Source: Scytalidium lignicola
Lineage: Eukaryota > Ascomycota > Leotiomycetes
NCBI GenBank assembly: GCA_002812745.2
Contig: NCSJ02000007.1
Location: 248,001 to 312,000 of the forward strand
DNA: 64,000 nucleotides
Direction: 5' to 3'
This document shows, one piece after another, positions 41,697 through 53,288 of the stretch; the stretch's first letter is position 1, and each line of letters starts with the position of its first letter. Under the pieces are notes generated by a model. That model was not told the DNA's origin, ran no database searches, and saw only the letters and a program-made list of their open reading frames with translations. Made by a program: the position numbers and the translations under genes.

Positions 41697-43182
41697 TTCT
41701 TCTCGACATCGACATCAACATCGACGAGAAACTACTGCAAATTCAGAATCCAAGAAAAGTTCAAGTCAACTATTCAAACCTAAATTTGATGCCGGAGGAT
41801 ATTCCGTAGAAACTACGGACCTAGGACGTGTTTTACCCGAAACATATGGAACATATCCCAACCAAGTTACTGATATTTTGGCTTCTGGTATCCAAAATCT
41901 AGCTGTGTGGACTGGTTCTAAATATTCAAGTGCATTGTATCCACAAATGGACGAAATTTCCGCCAGCGGCATATCTCAGACATTACCAGACCCAGCGTAC
42001 GAGTCTATGGCAAATCTAAGTTCACCTCCCAATGTACAACCACCGACAGTGGTAGAAAAAACTGGTCGACTAGATACAAGTTACCAAGTGAGGAGAAAAG
42101 ACTACAAAGAATTCTTCAAGGTTGGAAGGGTATTCAGCATCTTGTGGAGTGAGTCAATGGGAATAACTGAAAATATCAATGAGAGTCAGAACTTGGTTGA
42201 TATAGTAGCCTATGGAGAGAACGTCCATATGAAGATACGTCGATTCGTGGTAGTTAAACTGCGGGGAAATTCTTGCAGCTGTTTACCTGTAACTTCATAC
42301 GGTAAAAAAGGTGTTAACAAGGCTGGAATTATCCTATCGGACCATGGATTTATTTATAACCATGCTGAACCAAATCGTGCCTATGGACTTGGAGCAGAGC
42401 CGCTTAAGATAATATTGTCAAGAGGTGGTAGCGATCTAACCAATCCTTCTCTTGTTAATTATTCTAAGGTATATACTATCGAGGCAGACATGAAGGTCAA
42501 GGATATTGGGAAGATAGACCCTGAATATATAGGGACTCTAAGGTTCTACTTCAACAAGATTTTTAATGGAATCGAAGAGCATATCCCAACTAGCATGATA
42601 GCTGAGGAAGGTCTAGAGGCTTTGTCGGGAGGAGAAGGAAATTTAACCTCTCCTTCGCAATCTGTTACTCTCAGTAGCCCTTATAAAACTAATCCGAGTT
42701 CAGAGTCTTCAACATTACCTTTTTGGCAACAACATGTTGCCTTGCCAGAATCGGAGAGCCAGTTAAAGACTGCTAGCCACACACCGAACTGGGAGCAGCA
42801 GGTCTCAACAACTCCATATTCACCATCATCCTCCACTCAATTTAATAGTTATACTACTCCATCTAGTTTCTACCCCGTCTCATATACTACAACACCTCGC
42901 ACAACGGCGGCGTACACCGATTATACGGAATCCAACTACCAGCAAGCGACCTCGAGCTATTCATTACCGGGATATATACAACCACCCAACATATATCCAT
43001 CCACGGTATCCAGCAGTGATACTGCTGTATCATCATTGGCCGATTATCAGGTAGCGTATGGGCTACCGTCTTCCTACACCGATCCTGGAGCTAGGGAAAC
43101 CGATTTGGATTTAGATCTAGAGCGACATGCACGACAACGTTCATCTCACCGAGAGGCGAAGAAAAAGCGTCACAGACGTTGA
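41697..43182 (+). CDS. DUF6590 domain-containing protein (5' end uncertain)
   Basis: Fungal protein with the DUF6590 domain at about 42090-42570: YQVRRKDYKEFFKVGRVFSI, then YGENVHMKIRRFVVVK, CSCLPVTSYGKKGVNKAGI, HGFIYNH and PSLVNYSKVYTIEADMKVKD. Before it is a serine/glutamine linker. After it comes a long S/T/Y/P-rich tail, then a C-terminal basic cluster (QRSSHREAKKKRHRR) that could be a nuclear signal. The reading frame is open upstream to 41641; an acceptor-like TCACTTAG before 41697 suggests an unseen first exon, so the start is not set. Function unknown; related proteins are numerous in Pezizomycotina. It lies just downstream of the trypsin-like gene on the same strand. Confidence 0.75.
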
Positions 43183-43472
43183 CAGTATCAGTGGCTACTA
43201 TAAGCCCGGGATGCAACATCTACTAGNAAAAAAGTTCTTCCAAAAAATTCTTCATCTAAAAAGAAAAGCTTGTCGTTAATCCTTTCTTTACTTATTAGTT
43301 TTTTATAGTTGTAGTAAGGATAAGTGTCACGTAATAAAAAAAATTTGTAGATAGGGGTAGTGTTACATGTTAACGATTAAGTATGGGTTATTAGAATATA
43401 GAGATGTGCAAATTAAACTAACAACGGAAAGAGTACGCGGTAACTCGTTAAATACAGTCCCCGACCCTGTTA

Positions 43473-44861
43473 CAATGAGTGGACACTTGTCTGAGTGAAA
43501 AGCGCGTTTTCGCGTTTTACACGACATCCTCCCCCACTCATCTTTCTATACAAAACAATATCACGACTACCAGGAACCCCTAGACTACCATTAGGAGAGT
43601 TATCCCCTAATGCTAGGTCTCGAATTGTTAAAGCTCAGGTTAGTAAAGTTAAAATATCCAATATTGCACATACTGAAGGCTATGCAAACTCAACTATATA
43701 TTCTGNTTTTTAAAAGGGCTCCAAACCAAGTCTCCTGCATCTCTTAACCACACTGTGGAAAAGCATCCTTTTTAACTATCCATAACCAAAGTCGAATATT
43801 TAAGATTATAGTTATAACTCCCAAGATTACTATAACTCAATTAGCTTATAAACTTGATAACAAAGTTNAAAAAGAAAATTATTTATCGATTTTTGAAGAA
43901 ATCTAACATATNAAAAATGGAGATGTATNAAAAAGACTATTCCTTATACCTGAGCATACTATTNAAAAAGCTAGAATAAGCTTTGAGAAATACTAGAAGA
44001 GATTTAAAATAGTAAAGACGTTAAAGATTTTCAGATAAGTACTTAATTAAACATAGGAAAAGAAGTAAATAAGACTTTGTTTATTATAAAAAAAAATAAA
44101 TTGTATATTACATTTTAAATTGTAATTACTTAACTAATTGAATAAGTAAAGCTTTAAAACAATAAACAATTTAAATATAAATTATACAAAGAAAAACAAC
44201 TATATTTTAAGCTTATTTTAGTTATAATTGTTAATCAAGTTTAATATATATAAAAAGTAACTTTAATTTAGTATATAAAAGAATAACAGTAAAATAATAT
44301 CTTAAAGTACTTAAAAAGCATTTACTCATAGTATTTAATGAGAATTTTATATTTATACAAAATAATATACTTATTTATATAACTTATATAATCTAGAATT
44401 AATTTGAAAATATAAGTATTATAATAAAAGATTAATCATCTTATTTACTTGATTTTAACTTTATTGAAAACCTTTAAAAGCTACTCAAAATTAAAATTAT
44501 TAAGTTATACTTAGAATTTGAGTATTTAAAAAATAATACTAAGATTAAAGATCTTTTGATTAAAGTTGTAAATAAGGTATAAGAACTTCTAGAAGTAAAG
44601 TTATTAAACCATTTAGTTAATATTATACAAAATTGAGTAGATGTAGTCATTGAGGCTAGAAAGTGGTATACTAAGTATTAAACGAAGTCTGGATAAACCT
44701 AAATTATTGTTATATATACTTTAATGTATGCTAAATCTATAGTTATAATCTATTTTGCAATTGAATTTGAATTGGTTGAGTAATTACAATTTGAAAGTAG
44801 TAGGGTAACATTGATAAATTCGCAAAAAGGGCTGTTCACTCAGACAAGTGGCTACATACTA
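43473..44861. mobile_element. Tc1/mariner-type element (inner), nested in the left terminus of the outer one
   Basis: Imperfect terminal inverted repeats: CAATGAGTGGACACTTGTCTGAGTGAA (split here for length: 43473 to 43499) against the reverse of 44835-44861, sharing CACTTGTCTGAGTGAA exactly. TA dinucleotides at 43471-43472 and 44862-44863 are the duplicated target. Length 1,389 bp. The interior is about as AT-rich as any part of the window, with many stop codons; only the left end retains some coding-like words. No transposase domain could be read. Confidence 0.75.
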
Positions 44862-46139
44862 TAAGTGNAAAAAGTGGCAAAATGTATGCTTAGTATAAGG
44901 TCAGAGCGCCGGCAGCCTACAACCAATCAACGTCATTGCCTATTAGTAGAATTTCTATACAATTCGATGTTGACAGTGGCAGTTGAGCTTCATATTTCAA
45001 ATCCTCTAAAATACATTCACATCCAAATATTAGCTGTTGTTGTAGTAGTAGTAATAGTAGTAGTTATAACAATTCAAGCTTTGTTCCAGCTCTAATTCAA
45101 GCTCTAATTCAAGCTTTAATTTCATTATTATAGTTATATTAATATCACATATTCTAAACCTTCTAAGGACTCCAAGTTTTCTATCAACACTAATATCAAT
45201 TCTATTACTCCTATTAACTCTTACACTAGTTCAACCAATCCTAGAATCACTTCTAATACTAGGGCTATCACCTTTACCACTACTACCTTCTTCAACAGCT
45301 TTACCAGCTTTTAGTTAAGATCTTACATCATTATTACTTTTAATTCCAAGCTTAGCCTTGAAATTCTAGATTCTTAAGAATTTCAAGAATTTACTACTAC
45401 CATGAATTCCTTTGAAAAATCAATTTTAATATGTACTACTCAAGATTTTCGACTTCAAATTAAAATAGCACTTTTATTTAGCTATAAATACAAGAAGATA
45501 AGTAAGGTATTAAGTGTTTTATACTATTAAATTTATTATACAACTAAAATATAACTTACTCTTCAGCATTATAGAAAAGGCTTAAAACTATTAATCACTA
45601 CACTTTAACAAGCTTATATAGTAAATTAGATTAAAGATTTACCTTCTTACCATCGTTATAAGTAGGATCAATATAACAATCGAATTTAAAAGGATAATCT
45701 TACTTTATATTCAAAGCTTAAATTTGTAAGAAGAAAAGCATTTAGGATAGTAATAAAACTTGTTAAATATAAAAGAAAAGTAACTAAATAAAAGGTTATT
45801 TAGATGATCTTAGAGTTATGGCTGAAAAGCTTTAATTTGCTAAAATAGTAATTTATTAAGATTTAATCAGAGTTTTTCAATAAGGCTTTTCTAATAAGGT
45901 TTGGACATATGGAGGTTAATATACTATTCAATTTGTAACTGTGAAAGATAATGGTTTTGAGGATTACTTTATTGATATTACAGAGTAAAGACGAAAGAAA
46001 GGAATATGTTGGTAAGTTTAAGATATAATATATAATAAGNAAAAAGAAGTTACTTGTGTTCTAAGAAAAGGATTAGGGGAATATTAATTCAGAGAAATAT
46101 AATGATTACATTCTTTCAAAAGTGGAGGAATTCAAGGTA

Positions 46140-46378
46140 GAATACCTTGATTTCATATTCATACAAGATAATACTCCTTCTTACAGATTATGGTTAATCT
46201 TCTTGATAGAAGGGGAATTTCATATATTTGTTGGCTGCCTTACTTTCCAGACTTGAATTTAATCGAAAATGTATGGTCATGGATGAAGGATTGGATTCAG
46301 AAACACTATATGGAAGCTTATTACAATCTAAGGAATATATCTCATGCTGAATTAAAAAGGATAATTAAGAAGGCCTAG
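46140..46378 (+). pseudogene. Transposase C-terminal relic (DDE superfamily, Tc1/mariner)
   Basis: The relic reads FIQDNTPSYR (the QDN motif with the second catalytic aspartate), then GISYICWLPYFPDLNLIENV and WSWMKDWIQKHY, the classic PDLNxIE region carrying the last catalytic glutamate. Stop codons separate the two parts. It belongs to the outer element. Confidence 0.75.
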
Positions 46379-46893
46379 AATATGATTCCAGATTCATATA
46401 TTTAAAGCTTATATGACAACTGGTGGAGGAGATGTCAGGCTATGATTGATATAAAGGGAAGGCCAACAAAGTATTAGATTTAACATTGTTACAATTGTCC
46501 TATAGCCTTAATTCCCATACAAATTCAGTACTCAGGACTGTACAGGCAATGCTACTGTATCAGGAAGGCGGTGTCCACTAGTAGGGTGGCAAACACCAGG
46601 CATCAATTTGCCACTTTTGCACTTAACAGGGTCGGGGACTGTACTTATCCTCCTCGGAAGTATCACTGATTTGTCTTGCTTCAATGTCCCCCGACCTTAC
46701 GGTTCAAATGGAAATCTATTCCTAGAGGGAAGAACTAAACTGAACTAGTTATGCCTTAAAGAAAGGACGTCATATTAACCGCCAATGATTCTAAACTTAA
46801 CTGTTACCGTAAAAGAAGGCCCAGCTGCTACAGTTACATAATCATTTCTCTATTGGCCATCCTTGTTCTTATCTGCGGCTCCCTTATCTGATG

Positions 46894-47528
46894 CTACAGG
46901 AATGACTCCAGCTCTACAATATCATCTGCTACCTCCACAGTCGGAGTCACGCCGCGCGGGTTCTCACTAAAGCTCGTTCCGGGAGGGAAGTAATAGCTTC
47001 CAATACTGCTATACCGAGTAGGGGTTGGCGATGTTTGCACATCATAACGGTGAGTATATGTGCATTCACTTGGAATAGGAGATGTCACGAGAATTTGTGG
47101 TGGCGGTGTGGTGTATCCTGAGACAACTGGTCTTGCTGCTAATGTCAGACTAGAACAGTCCCCAGCAGGGCCTATATCTACTATTTTAATATTTTGCGAC
47201 ATCGAACTAAGAACAGTATGGGGATGAAAGCTATGAAAACTGAGAGGGCTGCAATACTGATTCCTACTATTACTCCAACAGAGGGGTTTAAAGTTAAGGT
47301 TGAAGCACTGGTCTGGTTTGTAGGACTGGGAGGAGAGGCTGAGCTAGTTGTCGCCGTAGGGATTGCAGATTCCACTGATGATGAAGAGCCACTTGCAGTG
47401 ATATTAACATACGCCTCGCACTCTGTATTTGGCTGCGCCAGAGGGCAAGTGCTTACTTGGCAGATTGAGTTTAGTTGACTATCAACAGCCGCTGCGCAAC
47501 GAACGTTGTACATGCTATTCATCTGCAT
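46894..47528 (-). CDS. Single-pass membrane protein with cysteine-containing ectodomain (frame break)
   Basis: The frame 47528-47181 encodes a cysteine-bearing extracellular part (CAAAVDSQLNSICQVSTCPL, then CEAYVNITASG), an S/T/P-rich stalk and a strong membrane helix (VGVIVGISIAALSVFIAFIP ILFLV), followed by RCRK. A second frame, 47202-46894, carries a proline/tyrosine-rich cytosolic tail ending IVELESFL. The two overlap by 22 bases; an indel in the AAAAT stretch near 47190 or an undetected intron would join them. Layout resembles fungal cell-surface proteins of the WSC/Mid2-like type, but no sensor domain is recognised. The signal-peptide exon should lie upstream and was not found. The gene may be a pseudogene. 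Confidence 0.5.
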
Positions 47529-49670
47529 ATTGAGAATCTAACAATCATTATCCAGACCCCATAGTATTGAACTGCAAGTATGAGCTGATTGATGGAGTGG
47601 CCAACAGTATGTGCATGGAGATTCATGAACTTGTGTACATATCCAGGGCTTGTTTGAGACGTGTTGCTATGCCCATGGTTGAATCGAGAAGTGTGCAGCA
47701 GTTACACAGTGCACCAATTGTATAGAATAAATGAGTAAAGAGACGACTAGGAAGAAACATAGCTAGTGATGATCTAGTATATGTGCTACAGGAAGATGGA
47801 TATACTATTCATTAGTAAAGTTTGCCAGGACAACATCCTCTGTCGTGCCGTTTAAGAATGCTTTCAATAGATCAATACCTCACCCACCAAGCCAATTGAT
47901 CCGGATCAACTAGTTATTGAAATTAGAAACTAGGTCTATCATAAATCAGTAACTCTCATTTAAAATGGCTCTTGAGTAGTGTTAATATTCATACAAACAC
48001 TATCGAAGAAACGGATCAGGTTGCTAGAAGAATCATTGAAAATTCCTTGATTCAATATTCCTGATATTCTCTGTGTTTGGTAAACCTTGACCACCTGCAA
48101 ATGCGAGAGAGGAAATTGCTTGTATAAATAGGAGTTAACTATCAGCATTACTGATACGATAAAGATTCTCGTTATAGTAGTCGCAGATTGAAATGGTGAC
48201 AGGTCGTAGTGCAAATACCCTACTAAGGATGAGGAACGTGACAAGACACAATTCATAGCTGTTGAACAGTTCAATGAAAGGCGAAAGAGCAATTGCATTA
48301 TCCCGACGTAGTAAGATCTTGCCAAAAGGTGAATATACTGGTTATTGATCGCTTACAGCCATCAGGGACGTGTCAAGTTGCACGGCGTCTTTTATCAAGT
48401 GAAATTAGACGCGTCTTAGAGGAGCCGGTGAAATTTCTGAACAAATGTCGTTAAGGATGTTGTCTTTGTTCGTCAAAAGGTAAGTATGTCGTGACATTCA
48501 TTTCATTTTTGTCGATTTACGAAAGACTGCCTTGATTATGTTAATATTTCATGATGTGCCGGTTCTAGATAGAACAATCGGCATTTAGATCTATTTAACT
48601 AGGGCACACAAACATCGAGAAGAAAGCTAGAGTCATATTTTCTTAGATTCTATGATAGCAGTACACGTAAATAAGCATATGTTAGTTTTCTTTAAAATCT
48701 TGAGTTTCTATCACTACTATACTAACTAAATCTCGGGACTTTGAACAATGTGAGTTGTTTACATGAATATCAATGTATTCGGACACTTTCTCATATACAA
48801 TATGCACGGAGATAACATGCCGAAGGTGTTTAGTGGTTTTCAATTGTTGGACATCAATCAGAAGGCTGGGCTGTGGAGGCAGTGTTCAGCACATATGTGT
48901 GTGAGGGGGCGTGGAATTTGTGGTCAAAGGAGTAGTGGTAGGGTCGAAGCACGATTTTTCGATTTGGACGTAGTGCAGACTGTTAATACAAGATAAGAAT
49001 GTTCGGCACCGAGACAACTCCTAACAGGCATTAATAAGTGGACTGATGTATGGATCCTAGGATGGGATTTACTGCAAGTAAGTGTCTGGGTGTGGCCAGT
49101 GATGACATGCAATGCTGCATATCACGGTTGAAAGGAGGCTACCGGAGTAAACTCCCCACTAGAACTTATCCCGCAATTAATCAGAGATTGTAGATAGATG
49201 AATTTGTTGACGTGACTGATTTCGACGAGGGTTGTGATAGACAATACTTGCTCTTCCAGGTAGAAGTGTTGAGAGTAGCAGATTTCGATGAACCACACGA
49301 AAATGGATATCATTTATGACAGAATCTGCCTCCAGTAGCAACTGCCGTGAGGATGACAGCGATAAAACTCAGGCCAGCTATGAGTGGAGCATATTGTGTG
49401 GATGTGTGGTCGCTGAGCGTTGATTGTAATGTTATTATTCACTGTATTGCTGCTGATCCCATGGATGTCTCCGCCAGTAGTGACTTGGGCAGATCCATCA
49501 TGAGATTCAAGAGAGTGGTTGTTTTGTGAAAATTCTTTTTCATTGGGGAAACCGGGCAGCTGCAGCAAAAAGTCCAAGTCCTACATATGCTGAATGTGTT
49601 TGTGTTTGTCTTACTCGCTGGTGAACCATGGCTTTGTGTAGCCACAGAAATCAATGGTTGAGGGGGAATA
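47529..49670. other. Stretch with weak coding hints on the minus strand
   Basis: No gene is firmly supported. Around 49320-49400 (minus) the words TSTQYAPLIAGLSFIAVILTAVATGG look like a membrane helix, written here only as evidence of a decayed membrane-protein gene. A frame at 48325-47960 is hydrophobic but unrecognised. Both could be parts of relatives of the membrane protein at 46894-47528. Confidence 0.25.
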
Positions 49671-50204
49671 ACGAGCCCTACCTCGTAAGTCTGTGAAATA
49701 CAGGCCTTTTTCGGCTATTTTCAGGCTTCTCTTCTAAAAACACATTCACTTTTATAACATTGATTACTCTTTTAATATATGATTAAGATCACGAAAAGGA
49801 TTATAAGATACTTATAAAGTATAAAAAATCAATAAGGAAATTACACATATTTATTAAGTTATTTATTAACAAGTTAAGAGAACGTTATAAGCTTGAATAT
49901 ATTATAATCTGTCAAATTTTAAGCTATAATATTTTGAGCATCTGTGGAGGAGGTGATTTGGGCTGATGGGGCTTTTAACTAATAAGAAGTTTGGTAAAGT
50001 AATAGAATATTACTTTAAGAAATGATTAAATCATATAATAAATTCTAATAATATTTGTTGTAAGATATAATTTAATTAAACTTTAAAAACATTTCAAAAT
50101 TGATTATATCAAAAAGGGTATTTTCAGTGTACTACATGCCTGNAAAATTCTGGAAATAACCGAAAATAGGCCTGTATTTCACAGACTTACGAGGTAGGGC
50201 TCGT
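49671..50204. mobile_element. MITE with ~55-bp terminal inverted repeats
   Basis: ACGAGCCCTACCTCGTAAGT at 49671 and onward through CTGTGAAATACAGGCCT is inverted at the right end (50204 leftwards), with the match running on to TTTTCGGxTATTTxCAG. The interior is AT-rich and non-coding. The left flank is TA and the right flank AA, so a TA target duplication is possible but not exact. Confidence 0.75.
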
Positions 50205-50813
50205 AAGGGGGATACGTGTACGCCACTAATTGCCTACCAGGGAGGGAGCCGTTCTTTTTGCGACTTTTCACCAAAAAATAACCACTTTAAATATTGTGTG
50301 GTGTATAAATGAACTAACATCATAAGATCGCACTCTTCATACAATTTAATATCTATTTTACCATATCATGCTTTACATAGAAGTCGAGATAGTTTTCTAC
50401 GAAGCGTGTACTCCGTCAACTATGGTAGAAATATGACATGAGCATTAATAATCCGGGAAATAGGTGCTGTGTTACACATAATTTGGCTTCCCATAGTCAA
50501 CGGAGCCTCCTTAAGAGAGAGTACTTAGGGGGTTGTACAAAGGCTGTAAGGCAAATTGCATAGAAAGTGAGGCTAGCGACCACACATACAACTTGCACAA
50601 CATCAAATAGAGGAACATCATCATCAAATCTTGGATAGCAACTAAGGTTATTCAATTGGTCATCGAAATATTTCGAGTGGCCTCTTGGGCATTTTTGTGG
50701 CTCGAAACTAGCTGTCAAGGCGTATTATCGTCCCTGTCCACCTCTAATGTCCTGAAGACACACCCTTGTGAATAAGTCGATAGCTAATTAAGGACAACGT
50801 TATCATCCATACA
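50205..50813. other. Spacer, no gene seen
   Basis: Between the MITE and the broken STAND N-terminal gene. A short minus-strand frame (50497-50718) contains a hydrophobic segment but no recognisable domain. Confidence 0.35.
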
Positions 50814-51768
50814 ATGTCAGGCCTCGAGGCTGTAGGTGTGTTGGGAGTCATTGCTAGCGCCTCCCGGCTCATCGATTATAGTTTTAAGGTAATTAAAGCC
50901 ATCTCGGACGTATATAATCGGGCGAAGAATGCGCTCGAACGCGTAGCCAGATGTACAGCCCAAATATATGAAATTATTGAGGCTGGACAATTGATCTAAG
51001 AGAATAGTAATCTTCAAAACCCTCCTATATATAGACAATTGGAGTCCACCCTCGACTGAAGTCAAATGATTGCACCAGATTCTTGACCGTGTTCGTCTGG
51101 ACTATACTACAGGCTCAAGCAGGAAACGGGTTTGGAAAGCCATTGTAGGAGCTAAGGAAAAAGGCATGCTGACGAGCTTTGAAAAATTGGAGAAGGCAAA
51201 GATTAACCTTATCCTGTGCATCAGTGCTGGCTATACCCAAACTCTACATAGCATTGAGAACAGCGTTGGAATTCTGGTTGAAAACTCTAGCTTTGGGGAT
51301 CTGTTAGAACTCCCAGAACCGGCCAAGAATTTCCAGATACACAGTGAAAAAACAATGGTAAGCAATCTTATCTAGTATAATCAGAAAACAGAAAACTTAG
51401 AAAAGAATAAATTACACATATTTCAGTTCGCTAACTCGTCAGTGTGGTCTCGATACCCCCACTAGGACCCCTGAACGCGAACGAGAATCTCAACCATCCC
51501 AAAAACCAAACCCTAACTCGGGTGTGGTGAGAGATACTCAACCATTTGGTATGTCTGGACTTTAGATCTTATCATCTAATCTCTGACTCTTTCTCTAAGG
51601 CCCTTCTTCTCAAAGCTCTCGGCACCTTTCAAAAAGAGAGCCGGGTCCGGTTCCATGGCGCAAGAAAGATGGTCAAAATTATCGAGGATCTAGATCTCAC
51701 GAAAATGCTACTCAGTTAAATGGGCATTTTGCAACAGGCATTAATATATCCCATGCATACCAGGACTA
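50814..51768 (+). pseudogene. Broken gene with a fungal STAND/NLR-type N-terminal domain
   Basis: Starts at ATG 50814: SGLEAVGVLGVIASASRLID and SFKVIKAISDVYNRAKNALE, the typical helical opening of the N-terminal domains found on fungal NLR/STAND proteins (HeLo-like/SesA-like group). A TAA at 50997 stands where CAA would fit. Then a frame change and a TGA precede LHQILDRVRLDYTTG and MLTSFEKLEKAKINLILCIS, the next helices. After an intron near 51356-51430 and another at 51550-51599 (GTATGT...CTAAG), a short tail ends ENATQLNGHFATG-INISHAYQD at 51768. No NB-ARC/NACHT or repeat domain follows, so the original was a small stand-alone protein. The C-to-T stops suggest RIP. Confidence 0.55.
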
Positions 51769-52089
51769 GGTTGCAACCGGCTAGAGTCTCTAGATCAACG
51801 GAAACATGGGAAGTTCTGTTAATCACAGTCATCTAAACGCTGTATCGAGTGGAAGCGCTCTAGAAATATTAGGGATAATTGTAACACAGACAGTATGCGT
51901 CAAGCTTTTGGTAAAATAAAATAGGACTGTACGGATCATATTTTCCTCATATTTTGGAGACTGGCGTGGTCCCTTTCGACATCTTACTTAGCCAGGTCTG
52001 ATCTCACCATGATGCCGAATATCTGAAGATAGTTCAATTTTATGGCAGAGTGCGATAGTATTTAGTCAAATCTTAGCTCGGTTTCTTAC

Positions 52090-52278
52090 TGTCGGTTCAC
52101 CTGTAGCACGTAGTACAGTACGCAATAATACGTAATATACTCGTTGTGCTATCTCATGGTTGTTCTACGATTAGGGGGAGCGAAGCTGTAAGAGCTTCGC
52201 TCGCTCCCACTACCTAATCGGGACTAGCTTATAGTGGCACGTGAATATCACGTGTACGTAACCACTATTCTACCAACA
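52090..52278. repeat. Solo LTR with CTTAC target duplication
   Basis: TGTCGGTTCACC...CTACCAACA, 189 bp, with TGTCGG/CCAACA near-inverted termini. CTTAC is duplicated on both sides (52085-52089 and 52279-52283). It contains a 10-bp hairpin GAGCGAAGCT/AGCTTCGCTC and paired CACGTG words. Same family as 58237-58433. Confidence 0.88.
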
Positions 52279-52283
52279 CTTAC

Positions 52284-53288
52284 GGTGGACTTTTCTCACT
52301 GCCTTTAATTCATGTCTGTTCACACGCACCGTTTATCATGTGACGATACCTTTCAGGTGCGAGCATTGTAATCGGTTAAAAGGGCTTCGTGCAGTATTGT
52401 ACAGACCTAGCCCAGTCGCATTGGTGATTCGGGAGCTTGGTTGCATATTATAGGAAGGAAAGTATATTATATCAGATTAGTCTTATTGTATAGTAGATTA
52501 AACCCTTATGATTCCATGATATCTAGCTTAAGTTTTCCCCTTAGAAGACCGATTTCAGCCCAATTTATATAGAGAACGGTATTATATGGTAATCAAAGAT
52601 CTAGAACCAGTAGTTCTCTGTTAAGTTAACAAATTTTACTTGTACAAAAAAAATTAATTTAGGAATATTAAAGTGAGATTAAAATACAGATTTGCCTCTG
52701 TTTAAAGATCTTTACCTGTAATTTTTATCAAGGGGATAAAAACATATCGTTTTCCAGTTATTTAATTCATTGGTGATGGTTAGGTAGAACGGCACATTCT
52801 CAAAAGGAGATAAAGCATTGAACTGTTCCATTGTCCTGCTAGGTAAATCACTTAAAAAATTTAGCAGAAGGAATTACGAATTGAACCCCCTGTAGCATAC
52901 CATCATGAATGATAATTAATGAATGAAATAGAAAAAGGTCAAACCCCGAGTTCGCAAGTGGTGAGACAGAATCTCCGAGATGTAAAGGCCGAGATCGCCG
53001 TTAGAACCGAAGTTAGAACAGAAAGAGAAGTACAACTCCGGCGTAACCAGCGACTTTTCCATCTTGTTTTAGGCAGACATTCGAGCACATGAAAAAAACG
53101 AATTATGCGTCCTGTTAGATGACGTGGGTGCCAGTGCCAGTAACTCCTAACAGCTGTGCCTCTTGCAAGTGTGAGTGTGTATGACCCTGAGTATCAATTT
53201 ATTATAAGACGATCCCCTTACAACTCTGCACAGGCAAAAGGTATACATCCCATACAAACAATATCATTAAACCTGATCCAATCTCCAA
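52284..53288. other. Spacer before the O-methyltransferase
   Basis: AT-rich, with no gene. A patch at 52866-52900 resembles a reversed tRNA T-arm but does not fold into a full tRNA. The last 200 bp should contain the methyltransferase promoter. Confidence 0.35.

Larger units (their letters stand above)
43455..46641 (+). mobile_element. Tc1/mariner-type element (outer), RIP-like, split by another element
   Basis: Left terminus CAGTCCCCGACCCTGTTA at 43455 and right terminus its exact inverse ending at 46641, with TA on both outer sides (43453-43454, 46642-46643). The left inverted repeat is interrupted after CCCTGT by the inner element. It resumes at 44864 with AGTGNAAAAAGTGGCAAA, matching the right end AGTGCAAAAGTGGCAAA. 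Without the insertion the element would be about 1.8 kb, usual for fungal mariners. The interior is AT-rich with many stops. Confidence 0.85.

Noticed and set aside
36391..43454. CRISPR-like array for the regularly spaced 23-bp repeats
   Set aside because: The host is a eukaryote, the repeats are self-complementary, and the spacers are related to each other; no cas-like gene is present.
46894..47202. Separate gene for the cytosolic-tail frame
   Set aside because: It overlaps the membrane-protein frame and reads as its continuation, so it was merged with it.
47960..48325. Minus-strand hydrophobic frame
   Set aside because: Hydrophobic stretches without a family pattern; AT-rich DNA easily gives such frames.
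52860..52935. tRNA T-arm-like sequence (GGGGTTCAATTC on the minus strand)
   Set aside because: No matching acceptor stem or anticodon arm can be drawn within 70-90 bases, so it is not called as a tRNA; a mitochondrial-insert origin was considered but not supported.
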